Below are positions 1 to 12,059 of a DNA stretch of 64,000 nucleotides, piece after piece; positions within the stretch are counted from its first letter, which is position 1; each line of letters begins with the position of its first letter. The DNA lies in assembly GCA_963853835.1 (NCBI GenBank), contig OY970834.1, positions 35,557,257 to 35,621,256 on the forward strand, written 5' to 3'. The translations under genes were made by a program, and so were the position numbers. The notes under the pieces are model-generated. The model saw nothing but the letters and a program-made list of their open reading frames with translations. It was not told where the DNA came from and did no database searches. The stretch is from Calendula officinalis (Eukaryota; Streptophyta; Magnoliopsida; Asterales; Asteraceae).

Positions 1-79
1 CATTTGACCCGTTATCAATAAAAAAGAACATGAATTGACCCGTTTCCAATTAAATGATTTGACAAAAAGAGAAAATTAC

Positions 80-2034
80 CTTAAGATCAGAAGAGAAATT
101 TGTTACAGGTTTCTTGTAGCCTGCTTTCTTTAGGTGAAAGTTCATCCATTTTAATAACAGTTTTTCAGGTGCTAATCCCATGAGCTCTTCAACATCCTGC
201 AAAATCATAATTAACAGAATTTATGTACAAAAATGTAAATTATCACATTAACCACATTAATAGGTATCTCATTCCCGAGATATTATAAAGAATTACATTG
301 TTGTCCTCCACCAATTCCAGGAGCTGTGGTGTCTTCCTAAGGTTGAGATCTGCCAACAGTTGGATCTGAAAGTGTTGCAATTTCAAAAAGGAAGAGTTAA
401 TAAATAAACAACTATCTTCAAAAACTAATATTCATTATTCTGCTTCTATAGCCAAAAAAAAAAAAAAAAAACTAATATTTTAATCATGATAATTTCAGAT
501 TTTATGATGAGGAACATATAACACAACTCAGTGATTAATATAAGGAATTCCTTAGGTAGAAAATTTCAGTATTCTAAATATAATTTTGAATTTGCCATGG
601 GGAAAACAAGATAAATACATGAAACTTACCTTTATAATTTGAGAAATTAGCCCAAGTACCAGATGAGGCTGCAAAATAAAATTGTCAAATATCAGATTAT
701 GAAAAATATAATCATCTTTAACTTAAAATTAAGGAAAAAGCTTACTCTTCCTTCGATTAAATCCTGTGTGCCAATATTGACAACTGTACATCCAATTGCT
801 TTAGCAGAGTTGAGACAAAGAGTATGATTTTCATTTCTTTCCCAAGGGTTTAATATTCTCTTTGTGTTAATAGCCCGTTCATCTATCGTATTGGGTACAG
901 CTACATTTATAAGTTTACTGCATTTTACCATAATAATACATCACCATAAATGATTGGTTCGTGTAGAGGTGAGATTCTGACCCGTTTACTTATGAAGGGG
1001 TCAATTCAACCTTAAAGGGAAAAGGGTAAAAATGGCCCAATCACAACCTCTTATATCCCTTTATTCAAAAATGAGATTATTGGTATATTATATTACATTT
1101 CCTGGCAATTTTCCCCATAAAATATTAAAAATAGGACAAAAATGTTTGCATCCCAACTCGACCTACCAAAAAAGCACTCGTTTCAACCTAAACTTGTTTT
1201 GACATGTTCCCAACCCAGTCGACCCGGAGTAGAGCATAATAAAGCAGAGCATACCATAGAAGAACACCATCTCTAGCAAGCTCAAACAATGCATTTGTGG
1301 CGGGATCTATTGGAAGAAACTGCTTCATAAATGGATCATCTCTAAGATAACTATTTATATGAGCAACGTATGATTTTTTTTCTGATTCGTCAATCGTGTG
1401 AAGTAATGTTGTGGTTGTTGCATTAAGAAATGAAGATGAGCTCTTTGAATTAGTTGCAGCTTTTGATTGTAAAGTTGCATAAGCCTGCCCTTGCAATGCA
1501 ATGCAGTTAATGTTTAATACGTACTCTAGAGATTTAAGTAAAGTTGCCACCTCTAAAAACATGAACACTAATTAATTACCTTGAGGAATCCTTCAAATCC
1601 GACTTCATTACTGGTATCAATATCAGATGCACATAATACATCCCTTATTTCATCCTCCTTAAACATCTCACTAAATGGCTTCAATTTCACAAGCAATGCG
1701 GGCAGATCACCAAAAAGAACTTGCTCATTTTGTTTCTGTGATGCTATGAACTAGAAAAACCAATAACAACAGACGGTTTTAAAAATTAATCTTGGGCGCA
1801 AATGATTATCAAACATATAATCAAAATAATCAGTAGATTCAAAATGAAAAGTCAAACATCTATCCTCAATCGTCACTTCAGCATATAACAACAATGTGAT
1901 AAGCGGAAAATTAAGATCTATTCGAAAAATGAAGTTAGATGAATCACCTTGGATTTGAGACTAAGAAGTTGTACTTGAGTGAACTGATTTTGAAGAGAAT
2001 GATCAGAAACAATAACTCCTTCATACCTAGACAT
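80..2034 (-). CDS. Fimbrin (plastin) actin-bundling protein, N-terminal part
   Basis: Fimbrins cross-link actin filaments through paired calponin-homology (CH) domains. Seven coding exons can be read: 2034-1948, 1750-1580, 1484-1255, 917-746, 668-630, 365-297 and 196-80. They join in frame to 295 residues, and the rest lies beyond the left edge (1-79 is intron). The start MSRYEGVIVSD fits the plant fimbrin N-terminus. Exon 2 gives the degenerate EF-hand-like stretch (GDLPALLVKLKPFSEMF). From about residue 115 comes CH1, with SYVAHINSYLRDDPF, CKLINVAVPNTIDERAINTK and NPWERNENHTLCLNSAKAIG. The last visible exon enters the CH2 linker (LLLKWMNFHLKKAGYKK). All junctions have GT/AG and consistent phase. 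No lesion is visible, so this looks like a functional gene; which fimbrin paralogue it is cannot be told. Confidence 0.93.
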
Positions 2035-2470
2035 CGTTTTCTTCCCCAAATTTCACAAACCGAAAACCGAATTTAATCCAATTGTGCACTTAACTTCCTT
2101 CTTCAATAGATCGATTACGAAACCTTCTGTTAAAGTAACTAGTCAAATCAATCATCCATCACCAGTACAATATTAATCAAACATAAAAATCTGACAATCT
2201 AAACAAATCATTGAAACAAACAAACGTGCAAACACAAATTACATTATAATCGGTAGTCGGTAGTCGTTGAATATTCAAACCTAGCACAGAATTGATTACA
2301 TTAATCAATTTTAAACGAAATTGAAGCAAAAACAGCAATACATTAACACTAACCTGCAGAAGCCAGCTTTAATTACTATCTGATTATTTGATTTCGTGAG
2401 CAGCGAATTGATTAAAAACAACTGAGTAAGTTGCTTTCAGAAAACAGAAAAAATCAAAATAGTAGAATTG
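2035..2470 (-). promoter_or_regulatory. Fimbrin 5' leader with probable leader intron
   Basis: Upstream of the fimbrin ATG, minus-strand splice signals suggest a leader intron from 2353 (donor CTGCAG|GTTAGT) to 2127 (acceptor TTAACAG). That leaves a leader exon 2126-2035 directly before the start codon. Leader introns are frequent in plant cytoskeletal genes. The transcription start is not determined. Confidence 0.5.
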
Positions 2471-4336
2471 GGGGAGCTAATTAAGAACAACATTTTACCA
2501 TGAATAAGGCATGGAGGGTGAAATCCAGTTAAGAAACGGCTGTCTGGGCGCCTCTAATATATTTTTATTTTGTTTTTTAATTTAATTTAGTTAATTTATA
2601 TTTATATTTATAATTAAAATTTTGTGAATTTAATGAACGTTGTCCCTACTCGCGCGTGGAAGGAAGATTTGTACACGCGTCTAGTTGTAGAGAAATAGTT
2701 GACAAACAATTTTACACCTATAATGTCCACATCATCAGCTTTGCCTCTATATCGACGTATGTGGACGAGGCTCAAACGAATGGTCTTTGGAATTTTATAA
2801 TGTTTTACATTAGGTACACATATAATGTTTATCGAAAAAAAAAGTATGTATATACACTTACTTATAATAATCAAAAACTTATATTAACAACTAAATGCCT
2901 ACATATTTGAGAAATAAACTTAACAAACATGTGTGCCAATGTCATAGATAATGTATCCTCACTTGTAGTGGTGTATTTTATTTTGGTTTATATGTAATTA
3001 CATGTCAAAGCAATTATAGTGTTGAAATTGATTAAGACTACATGAATGCTTCTATATCGTAAGAAATGCCAACTTTTTATTTTGATCAAATATAAAACCA
3101 CATTTATTGTCTATACTTTTCATGTTTGGTGAGATTTGATCCTTTCATTGTCTTATTTAATGAGGGCAACCGTAAGCCCATGATGTACTTCATAAATGAG
3201 GGACACATTCGCCATTTTACATCATCTTCATCTTTTGAACAAATTAAGATCCAAATTGTTAAATTTCAAACTAAACTTCAAAAAATGATTTTCAATAATT
3301 AACGAATATTCCTCATACTCTTGTATTTCCAATCATTTCAAACCTATGAAAACTTAAATCCGCAGATATAACTATAGTGGCATAATTTATCGTTATACCA
3401 AAAGAGATGATTTTTATAAGAGTAAATTACAATAATTGTCCCTAACAAAGTTCAGATTATGTGTTTTTTCCAAAACTTTTTTTTTTTTTCTGAGTTTTGT
3501 TTCCGTGTGATATTTTTTTTTCTCTCGTCATTTCCCACCTAAATTGGTCAAAAATACTCCTATCATTAATTTTTCTTTTTTTTTTAACATTTTTTATTTT
3601 TCTTTTTAATTCTAGTTGATTAGTAGAATTTTTAGTGATATTATACACGTCGTATGTTTTCTTTCCATTTTATGCAAATTGACAGGTGTTATTAGTTGCT
3701 AATTGCAATCAATCAGCTACTTTGCGGGGATAGTACTAAGTCGGCGCACATAAACCTTTATGGTCAAAAGAAAGTATTTTATATATTTTTATTTTTTTTA
3801 TGCATAGAAATTGAACATGTGACCTAAAAATTTCACTTTTATGAAGATCAGATGTAATCACTACCACCCCTTTGGTTATAGAAATGAACAGGCCAAGTTT
3901 GAGGGAAAAGAACTCGACTCTAATGTTTTAGTGAGCCTTTTTAGTCTTACATATGTGGTAATATTTTTGCATCATGTTCATTCTTAAATATTATTTTAAT
4001 GTGTATTTCCAAGCTCCAGAAATCAAGCCCAAACATTTCTCAAAGCAACCCGAACCCGCCCGCCTATTTACCACCTTTACAAACAATAATATAAGAAAAA
4101 CAATTTTAAAAGCATTAAATAACTGTCATTAAACAAAAACAAGATTTGAAGAAACCAACAAGTCTTGTAGAAATCAAAATAAACCAATAAACTTGATAGC
4201 ATCTCTGTATATGCATGGTCTAGCAGTAAACACAATGATTAAAATTGTAACATGAAATTAAACAAAACTTTCCTAAAAATACCCACAAAATATGAATTCA
4301 GTTAAAACGGTTATGGAATAGAGACAAGATCTTGAT
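2471..4336. other. Intergenic, AT-rich, no gene recognised
   Basis: This is the space between the divergent fimbrin 5' end and the RhoGDI 3' end. Only short chance reading frames and homopolymer runs (for example T runs near 3479 and 3580) are seen. The stretch just left of 4337 should hold the RhoGDI 3' untranslated region. Confidence 0.6.
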
Positions 4337-6323
4337 CTACTTGGCCCAGTCCTTCTGGATGTCAAAAGTGTAGTTAAGCTCCAAGTAACATTTGTTATCA
4401 TCATCAACAAACTGGACATAATTCCGTCAAAATAAGCGAATATTAGTGCATGGAATAAAATATAATAAAAAATTAAAAAACCAGGGTCAAACGATAAAAT
4501 AAAAACAAAACGAATGAAAATGAGGTTGTGAAATTAAAAAAATTTGAAGGAGTCAAAAGTTGACCAAAATGTATTTTAACACATTAACCCCTAAATCATT
4601 TTATTAAAAAAAAAATGGGTTTGTAAATTATTAGTTTTAACCCAACACACCCATATAAAAGAACCTAAGAGACAAGTTATATAATTACCTTGGTTTTAGC
4701 AGAATAATTTCCTCTAGCAAACATGCCCGAGGGAGTAACCTCTTCGGGCATTACATGTATATAAGGTTCTGCTTGCGGGCTAAAAGTCCCCAACATCTCT
4801 TTTGAGCTGTCAACTACACAAATAAACATCCAAATAATAACTACCAGAATAATAATTTATAAAAAAACAAAAACATGAATATAATAATAGAAAGAAAAGA
4901 GAGGGTACCCTTGAGGCCCGTTTTCCAGACGTTATTGGTGTACTTTAGTCCACAAACAATGTCGTTGCTAATCTTAATTGAGAATTTAAGATTATATTTG
5001 CTGCCTTCTTTTAAGGTAAACCACAGGCCTTTTGGGTTCCCAGATTCTGGGATTTCAAGAACAAGATCTGGTCTATCCGGAGATGCGATAATAAGGCTCA
5101 CTATCTTCACATCTGGTTCTTGAACATCTGTCAAAGCAAAATTAGTTAATAACAAAATACACAAATCTCATGAACAGTCAGAGAAGAAAATGGGCAAATA
5201 ATTAATTCTAGTTTAAACTTTTAAGTCAAACAATTAAATGTTGCATAATCATATAAAGTAGTTACAGTAAAAACTCTTTAAATTAATAATGTCAAGACAT
5301 GATAAATTTTTTTTAATTTAAAGAGTTATTAATTTATCGATAAACTAATAAATATTTATTTAAATGGTTTTTAAGTAATTATGCATTACATACCAAACAA
5401 AAAGACAAATTAGTCTATACCTCTTAGAATTATGTTGCAGCGAACCTTGAGACTCAACGTAAATTAGTAACTATACTGTGTTCATATGCATTGGAAATCA
5501 ATAATGAATTTTGAAGTACGGTAAATGTAAACAAGAATAGAGTGTAATATAATTTTTTCAATAATGACTATTGTGTTCATATGCATTGGAAATCAATGAT
5601 GACTTTGAGCACTAAATAGACTTAACTTTAAAGGAAAACACACAACTATTGAATCATATTTTCAATAGAGTGTGATATATTTTTTTTCAGTTTCTTTGAA
5701 TTATTAATTTATGATTTTTTTGGGGTCTCCCAAAAAATTATTATCTTATTATTTTATCCAGTTTTTCAAGTTTTTACATTGGCCCAAGTCGGGACCGGAC
5801 AAATTTATTATTTTAGAGAGTTTATTAATTTACCAAGTTTTTAATGTATTTATGAAATTTTGAAAAATGAAGACTACGATCATTAAGAGGTCTTCATGGC
5901 GATTTTGAACTATTTGCGCACCCTGAATTTATTTATTTTTTGTGTTTTTGTGATGTGAAAGGAAATATAAAATTGTACCTTCACCTTGACTAATATCAAC
6001 ACTTCCAAGCAGCTGTTCTTTCCACCTCCTCAAGCTCTCATCATCCTAAACAAATAAAACAAGACAATAACAATCACTTTATCTCCAAATAACAAAAATA
6101 AAAAATAAGAGAATGGGGTATGAATATATTTCTACTAAAAATGAATAAAGAAAATAAAAATAAAAACCTTATCCTTCTCAAGATGCTCTTTGATAGTAAT
6201 TTTTGGGCCCAAATGTATTTGGGCATCTTCTTCATCTTCAGTTCCATAACAAGAGGAATCAGTTGCATCATCATGAACTGCAGATCCAGATGCTGGTGTG
6301 TCTTTATCATCAGTGCCACCCAT
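4337..6323 (-). CDS. Rho GDP-dissociation inhibitor (RhoGDI)
   Basis: RhoGDIs bind prenylated ROP/Rac GTPases in the GDP state and extract them from membranes, setting where ROP signalling occurs. Five exons (6323-6168, 6045-5979, 5127-4909, 4813-4689, 4411-4337) join in phase to 213 residues, normal for plant RhoGDIs. An acidic N-terminal arm (MGGTDDKDTPASGS, then TEDEEDAQIHLGP) precedes the helical ROP-contact segment DDESLRRWKEQLLGS. The immunoglobulin-like lipid-binding domain follows, with VKIVSLIIASPDRPDLVL, GLKYTNNVWKTGLK and PEEVTPSGMFARGNYSAK, ending in the family signature LNYTFDIQKDWAK. No defects are seen. The Arabidopsis relative SCN1/RhoGDI1 focuses root-hair initiation to one site. 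The large second intron contains a repeat relic. Confidence 0.95.
5265..5860. repeat. Degraded MITE-like repeat in RhoGDI intron 2
   Basis: The edges of this AT-rich block are roughly inverted: AAAACTCTTTAAATTAATAA near 5270, and TTTAGAGAGTTTATTAATTT near 5812. Inside, a sequence with GTTCATATGCATTGGAAATC occurs twice (about 5479 and 5575). The impression is of an old terminal-inverted-repeat element with an internal duplication. No target duplication could be fixed. Confidence 0.35.
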
Positions 6324-7990
6324 ATTTCTTCAAAATCTGATTAATTCAATTAATAGAAAAAGAAGTTATAATCTTTAACATAATACAAGAACAGTAGTAA
6401 TTTAAGAGGGAAATTCAAGTAATAATGCTAAAAAGACTCCAACTTTTGAGTACCTCAAAATTATTTTAGAAATAAAACTAGTTCAAGCTTTTATATGATT
6501 AAGAATTAACCAAAAAGATTGGAATTTACGGTCCAAGATTCTGCAATCTTGTCAAGAACAGTGAAAAACCAAGAATTACCCAGGATGAGAGGTAAATTTA
6601 ACTTAAAATAAAATGGTTAGAACAAATTAAAAGTTGCCAAAAGTATACATACTAGAGTGTTTAAGACCTCCTAAATTGCTTTAATAGCAAATTTGGATCA
6701 CTACCTCTATCAAAGCTTTTATGATTATATATTAACTATATGCAGAAATAAAGACAATAAATTTTGACGGGTCGATCCAAGCTGGTATGGCCCGTTACCC
6801 AATTTGGCATGATTTGTTTGTTTTGTGGGTTGTTGTAAGAATTGTCTAGACAAATGATGATATTGTTATACTAAAGAACCCTTGATTAACTTTGAAAAAG
6901 CAAGAAAAATAAAGAGAATTTATTAGTAGAAGAACAAATTCAACCTATTTTTTGGAAAAAATATTTAATTTGGATATATATTTTTTAAATGGGTGTAATA
7001 AGATTTAGCTAATAAGAAAACAACCCATCAAACCCTTAGCAATGTATCATAATCAAACATTCACAATATTCTAATAAGTTGTTTTTATTTATAAAAACTA
7101 CATCATTGTTCTAATAAGATCTTAAAATCATATTTAATACGATAATTATTGGATTGGAAAAGGACAATGATCAATAGGTCTACCCAACCCAAACCATATC
7201 TTATCCATAAATGCAATGAATTGACGCATCTACAAAGGAAACAATTGTCAAAACAAGATAGAAATATAGAGAAACAGTCAGAATAATCTACAATCGATAA
7301 AATAATTGAAACCTAAGAATAATGCATGCCATGAACAGTGAAAAGGCTACAAATAAAACCTACCCATTCAAAAAATTGGATTAAAACGACAATAAATTTA
7401 AGAGAAAACAACAATTAAATAGTGGGTTGGTGAAAGAATTATCAAGATTCCTCTCCTAAGAAAAAAGAACCCATTAAGTAATGATGGGATTATATCAGAA
7501 AACAATAAAGATATAAAATTCAGGCAACAATTAAAAAGAATACTATATTCTATTTAGAAATGAGTAGAAATTTGAACAAATTAATCAAATATTAGAAGCT
7601 TCTAGTCACAAAAACCAAAAATTGAGAGGGAAAAAGTCAATAATCTGCAATCAAATGCAATGTTGATGTTGAAAAGCTACAAATAAATACAGTATATAAA
7701 ACTAAAAATAAAAAACAAAATTAAATTGTGGGTTGGTGAAAGAATTATGACATACCTCACAGGATAAAAATTCAAAAAGAACCCAGCAAGTAATGATGGG
7801 TTATACCAAAGAACACTTAACTAACTTAGAAAAATCATCATCAAATTCTTGAAAAAGATAGATAGCATCCAGTAAAAAAGAATTGGGAGAAAATCGGGTG
7901 GTTTTGGGGGAAATTATGGTTCGATTGAAGAGAGAGGGAGAAAAAAAGGGGTAAAAGCGTGTTTTATTTCAATTAACGGAATTGGAAAGT
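6324..7990 (-). promoter_or_regulatory. RhoGDI upstream region with probable long leader intron
   Basis: A minus-strand acceptor AATCAG lies about 15 bp before the RhoGDI ATG, and a possible donor CTGTGAG|GTATGT lies near 7756, giving a candidate 1.4-kb leader intron. Within it, a segment with GTGGGTTGGTGAAAGAATTA at about 7422 is repeated near 7727. The flanks also match (the AAGTAATGATGGG motif and the CTACAAATAAA motif), so about 150 bp has been duplicated. Confidence 0.4.
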
Positions 7991-9055
7991 GGGAAATGGT
8001 CGTGTGGTGATACAAATATGGTGATGATTTTAATCGGATTGAAATATGAGCCTTAAATCGATTGCAAATTTTGGAGCGTGATACTGTTTTTTTGTTTTTC
8101 CTTTTTTAGCTTCTTGGTCATGATGAGATGGCGTAATGCAAAGATTAAATTTTATAGCCGTCGTATGTTAGAACTAAAATTTAAAACCTATATTTTATAT
8201 GAATTTTAGTGTGGAGGTAGAAAAGTAATTTCAGTTTTTACGTTTAATTATCAATTTATCATGTTATATTAGTAGGATTATCAAATGGTTTATAGCCCAA
8301 CATTATCCGGTGTTTATGATATTTCACATAATTATTAGTTCAAGTCTCGGCATGAATAAAAAGATGTAGAATTAAGGGGAGAGTGTTAGCCGTTAAAAAA
8401 AATATATTAGTAAGATTAATTAATTAATAGCCACACATAATGGTAATTGACATGTCACATGTGATGATATAAGTATCTATAAGATATTTTTGAATGATAT
8501 AAGATTAATCAGTATAGTATTATACATTCATTCACAACAAAACTGAAAATACTTCATTTTGCTCTTTAATTTGATATAGTTTTACTTTATACTTTTATAA
8601 TAGTTTGTTAATTTAGGAGAATAATAATATTTATATGATATATATTATATACTACTACTATGCATTTAATATCTAATGCTCAAAATTTAATAAGAAAAGA
8701 GAAATATGTATGGCGATTTATATTATTGTCATGACAGCAAAATATATTTACTCGAGGAAGAGGTTGTCTGATGCATACAAATGGATATTAATACCCTACA
8801 TAAGATAACAATATGTGATAAGTTGGATATATTTTCATGCATTAAGGCTTTTTTATTTATCTTTTTGTTATGTAGGTCACTGAACAACAAAATTAAGATC
8901 AGCATGGCAAAAATGACAGTTCCTGACTTTTGTACCAAAAAAAAAAAGGTTGCTCAAGTTAGCAACAAAAGTTAGTATATAAAAAACCTACCAGTAACTA
9001 ATTTATAAGTTACAACAACATTTATTTAATCATAAATCCCACTCGATCGCTGCTA
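7991..9055. other. Intergenic, no gene recognised
   Basis: AT-rich sequence between RhoGDI and the FAD synthetase locus. Short reading frames on both strands near 8729-8975 overlap each other and carry no family pattern. I see no RNA gene or intact element. Confidence 0.5.
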
Positions 9056-10755
9056 TCAGGAACCAAATTTAATATTCAAGTAACGCGAGTTTTCAAAATG
9101 AATATAGATACAATCTCTCCCTACCAAATCTAACTGAATATTTTCCGTACCAAACACTACTCTGCAAGGTACAACATTTTCTTCACCAAATACGATATTA
9201 CAATTATCGTAAACACCCTCTTTAGGTGGAAGATTTAGTAAGCAAGATTTTGGAAACGATATCATATTTTTATTGTTAATAAAACTTTGGTTATCATTAA
9301 TATTAAACGATGATGGCGACCAAGAAGCTCAGAAACATATTTCATGTCTCCTTGTGAAAGTGCATAACGAACACGGGTTGATGAAACTTGACCTTTTTCT
9401 TTTGTGTCGGGAAATTGTTTGTTTAATTTGGTTTGGTTTTTGTCCATTATTGGGTTTATAATGTATGCCTCTATACCGTACTCGTTGCATAATCTTAATA
9501 ACTCTGATGCATCCCCTGAAGCTCTGTAACCAAATCGATAATTTTTGCCTGCAATCATATAAGATATTTCATTTGGTTTTAATACGTAAATAGTTATAAT
9601 TAAGATATATATAATATTTTTATTTTGTGTTTACGTACCTGCCACAACACCACGTACACCAAGCTCTTTTGATAACTTGTGAACAAACTGGCGTGGGGTG
9701 AGATTTCGCACTTTAGAAAATTCAATTTCAAGCTCTGTGGGGCCCACTTCTCCACAACAAGCAGACCAGGATGAAAGCACTATCACATTTTGCAACTACA
9801 GGATCCCTGTTTTCAAACCAACTAAATTTCAGAATTTCAGACCAAGTTGACTTTACAGCTACTCTTTTCTATTTATATGTTTGACTTTGACCCATTTTGA
9901 TATGAATGGGTGGAAAGCATACCTAGGTTCCCAGCCAAGAACTTGTGCCATTCCAGTAAATGATAGTAAAGCCTTTGATGCTTGAATTGCAAGCTCACGA
10001 TGACCGATATGTAGTGCATCAAACTTTCCAAGAGCTACTATCCCTCCTATAAAAAAAGAAAAAATTATAATAATAATACATGAAACAACACAACATAGTC
10101 TATTCTAGAGTTTGTTAGATACAAAAATAAATAAATAATTATACCTGCTACGGATGACAATTTTTCAGAGCCATCATCTTCCTCTTGACTTTGTGCACAC
10201 ATAAAGACACAAAACGAGTCAAACAAGTTAAAAATCACCGAAATATACCAAGTGTTTGAATAACACATCAATTACATGATGTAACAAAGAGAAAAAAAAT
10301 GTTAAGTTTGTAAATTTCATAAGGCAATATCACTCCATTTTCTCACTGGATAATTTCATCTATAAAAATTTTGGAACCATATTTAAATATATTAAGTATC
10401 AATATTATAACGGTTTTTTTCAAAGGGAGAAAATATATGTTTAATTGTCAACCCAACCCAACTCAACCCAACCCAACCCAACCCAACCCAACCAACCCAC
10501 CCACTTTGACCAATTACCCAACCTATCCAACCCACCGTTTGTAGTAAATACAAACCAAAAATAAGAAAGTAACTCATGAAATGCATACCTTTTTGCCTTC
10601 ATATCTAAAGAAGATAAAGAGAGAACCCTTCTTGAATTAACTGGTAACCTAATACCACTAAACAAATCAAATTTTAGTTTAGTTTTATAAACCAGAACCT
10701 GCTTCAATTAGGCTTACCTGTTTAGGTGGACAAACAACTTCTGATTCATGAGCAT
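9056..10755 (-). pseudogene. Plastid-type FAD synthetase (RibF-like), probable pseudogene with two frameshifts
   Basis: RibF-type FAD synthetases adenylate FMN with ATP to give FAD; the plant enzymes are plastid proteins. Readable exons are 10755-10718, 10657-10589, 10188-10145, 10046-9923, 9806-9639 and 9548-9056. They show a transit-peptide-like start (MLMNQKLFVHLNS), the nucleotidyl-transferase motif GGIVALGKFDALHIGHREL, LTPRQFVHKLSKELGVRGVV, KNYRFGYRASGDASELLRLC, GQVSSTRVRYALSQGDMKYV and a C-terminal domain ending YLNIKFGS. Two lesions break the frame. Near 9778-9783 the KCD motif is followed by an apparent 8-nt loss, so VLSSWSACC lies in another frame and a TGA appears at 9730-9728. Near 9297 one base is missing between HRLIL and DNQSFINNKN. 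Four residues are also absent before LLSFTGM. Sequence error cannot be excluded, but two separate frameshifts argue for loss of function. Confidence 0.82.
10441..10500. repeat. (CCCAA)n microsatellite
   Basis: A tract of CCAAC/CCCAA pentamers, slightly imperfect, sits in the first large intron of the FAD synthetase locus. It has no coding meaning. Confidence 0.85.
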
Positions 10756-11420
10756 TGTTTGTTTCAGGCTTTCAGATACAAAAGTTCCTTCTAGTCTAAT
10801 CGTCAAGACATTTGTATCGAATTGCACTACAATCAACTTGTGAAATCTACAATAGATGTAACCCTCAAAGCCATGAAAGCTGCAATTACTGAAAAACACA
10901 CCATCATTTAGTGATTGAAACATGAAAGTACCTAATTTTCAACCGTTCTAACTACTGATTTGTTGATTCTCATTCTTATATTTCAAATCTCAGTTATCAC
11001 TTTTCAAGCACACATTTAAACACCTCCTAAAGTAACAAACTTCATGTTTTACAATACAGCAATGCCAAAATTGTCTGCATTTGACTAATTTAGCCTTCAA
11101 TTCTTCATAAATAACAAAAAAAAAAAAAATGACCTGGAAGACAAAGTATCCACATTCAATTACTTCAGAAGATGTTAATTGATTAATGGTTTTGAGTTTT
11201 AGATGCATACAAGTAGTTCATTGAGCAAGAGGGAGAGTACTCATATGTGAACTAAACCCTAAGTAGTAATAAAAGAAGAACACTGACCAGAAAAGATGCT
11301 AGCCGGCGGTGATGGGTTTTCCTCCGATCTGGGTTCCGGCAAGCTCAGGAGTGCGGGTGCGGACGAAATGAATGACTGCAAATATACTCTCGTAGAGTCG
11401 TAGGGACTTTAAACTTTCTA
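10756..11420 (-). promoter_or_regulatory. Presumed 5' leader and promoter of the FAD synthetase locus
   Basis: No other gene is visible. Around 11290-11370 the minus strand has a GC-richer stretch ending in CATCTTTTCTG|GTCAGTG, which could be a leader exon with a donor site. Expression was not assessable. Confidence 0.3.
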
Positions 11421-11689
11421 TCTTTTTGGAGTGAATTACAAAAAGGCCACAACTTTTAACTTGTACAGTTTGTAGGAATATATGTATAGTGTGGTAGGGT
11501 AATCAGAAAGTGTGGTTAATTCCCATTACAAAATGGTCCACAAGTATTCCTTGGCCATGTTTCATCCACCAATATTACTTTTATCAATTTTAGTCATAAA
11601 ATTACTTAATCTTAGCTCAAATAAAACTACGTGTTGCAAGTTTTATATAGGAGGACATTATAGTAATTATTTAGAAGCCCAACTATTTT

Positions 11690-12059
11690 AAGGTAAAAAT
11701 GCATTTTATTACCTTTAACTTGACTAACTAGGTCCTCTACTACACTGAACTATTAAAGGTGCAGCATGGTACCTTACACTTGACAAAATGGTCGATTTAG
11801 TACCTCAACTCACTAATTTGACCTTGTTTTCTCACGATATTTGTTTCTAATATCAATATATTTAGATGAAATGTATATTTTTTAGTCCGTCAAAAGCCCA
11901 ACGAAAGTAAGTCAAGCGAAAAAATAAGACCAAATTAGTGAGTTAGGGTACTAAATCGACCATTTTGTCAAGTTCAGGTACCATGCTGCACCTTTAATAG
12001 TTCAGTGTAGTAGAGGACCTAGTTAGCTAAGTTCAAGGTACTAAAATGCATTTAACCTT
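11690..12059. repeat. Hairpin MITE with ~130-bp terminal inverted repeats
   Basis: The two halves are near-perfect inverted copies. The left side carries GGTGCAGCATGGTACCTTAC and AAATGGTCGATTTAGTACCT. The right side carries the complements (AGGTACCATGCTGCACC, ACTAAATCGACCATTTTG). The ends read AAGGTAAAAATGCA and TGCATTTAACCTT. ATTTT stands on both sides as a possible short target duplication. It carries no coding sequence, so it is a non-autonomous element able to form a long RNA hairpin. Confidence 0.8.
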
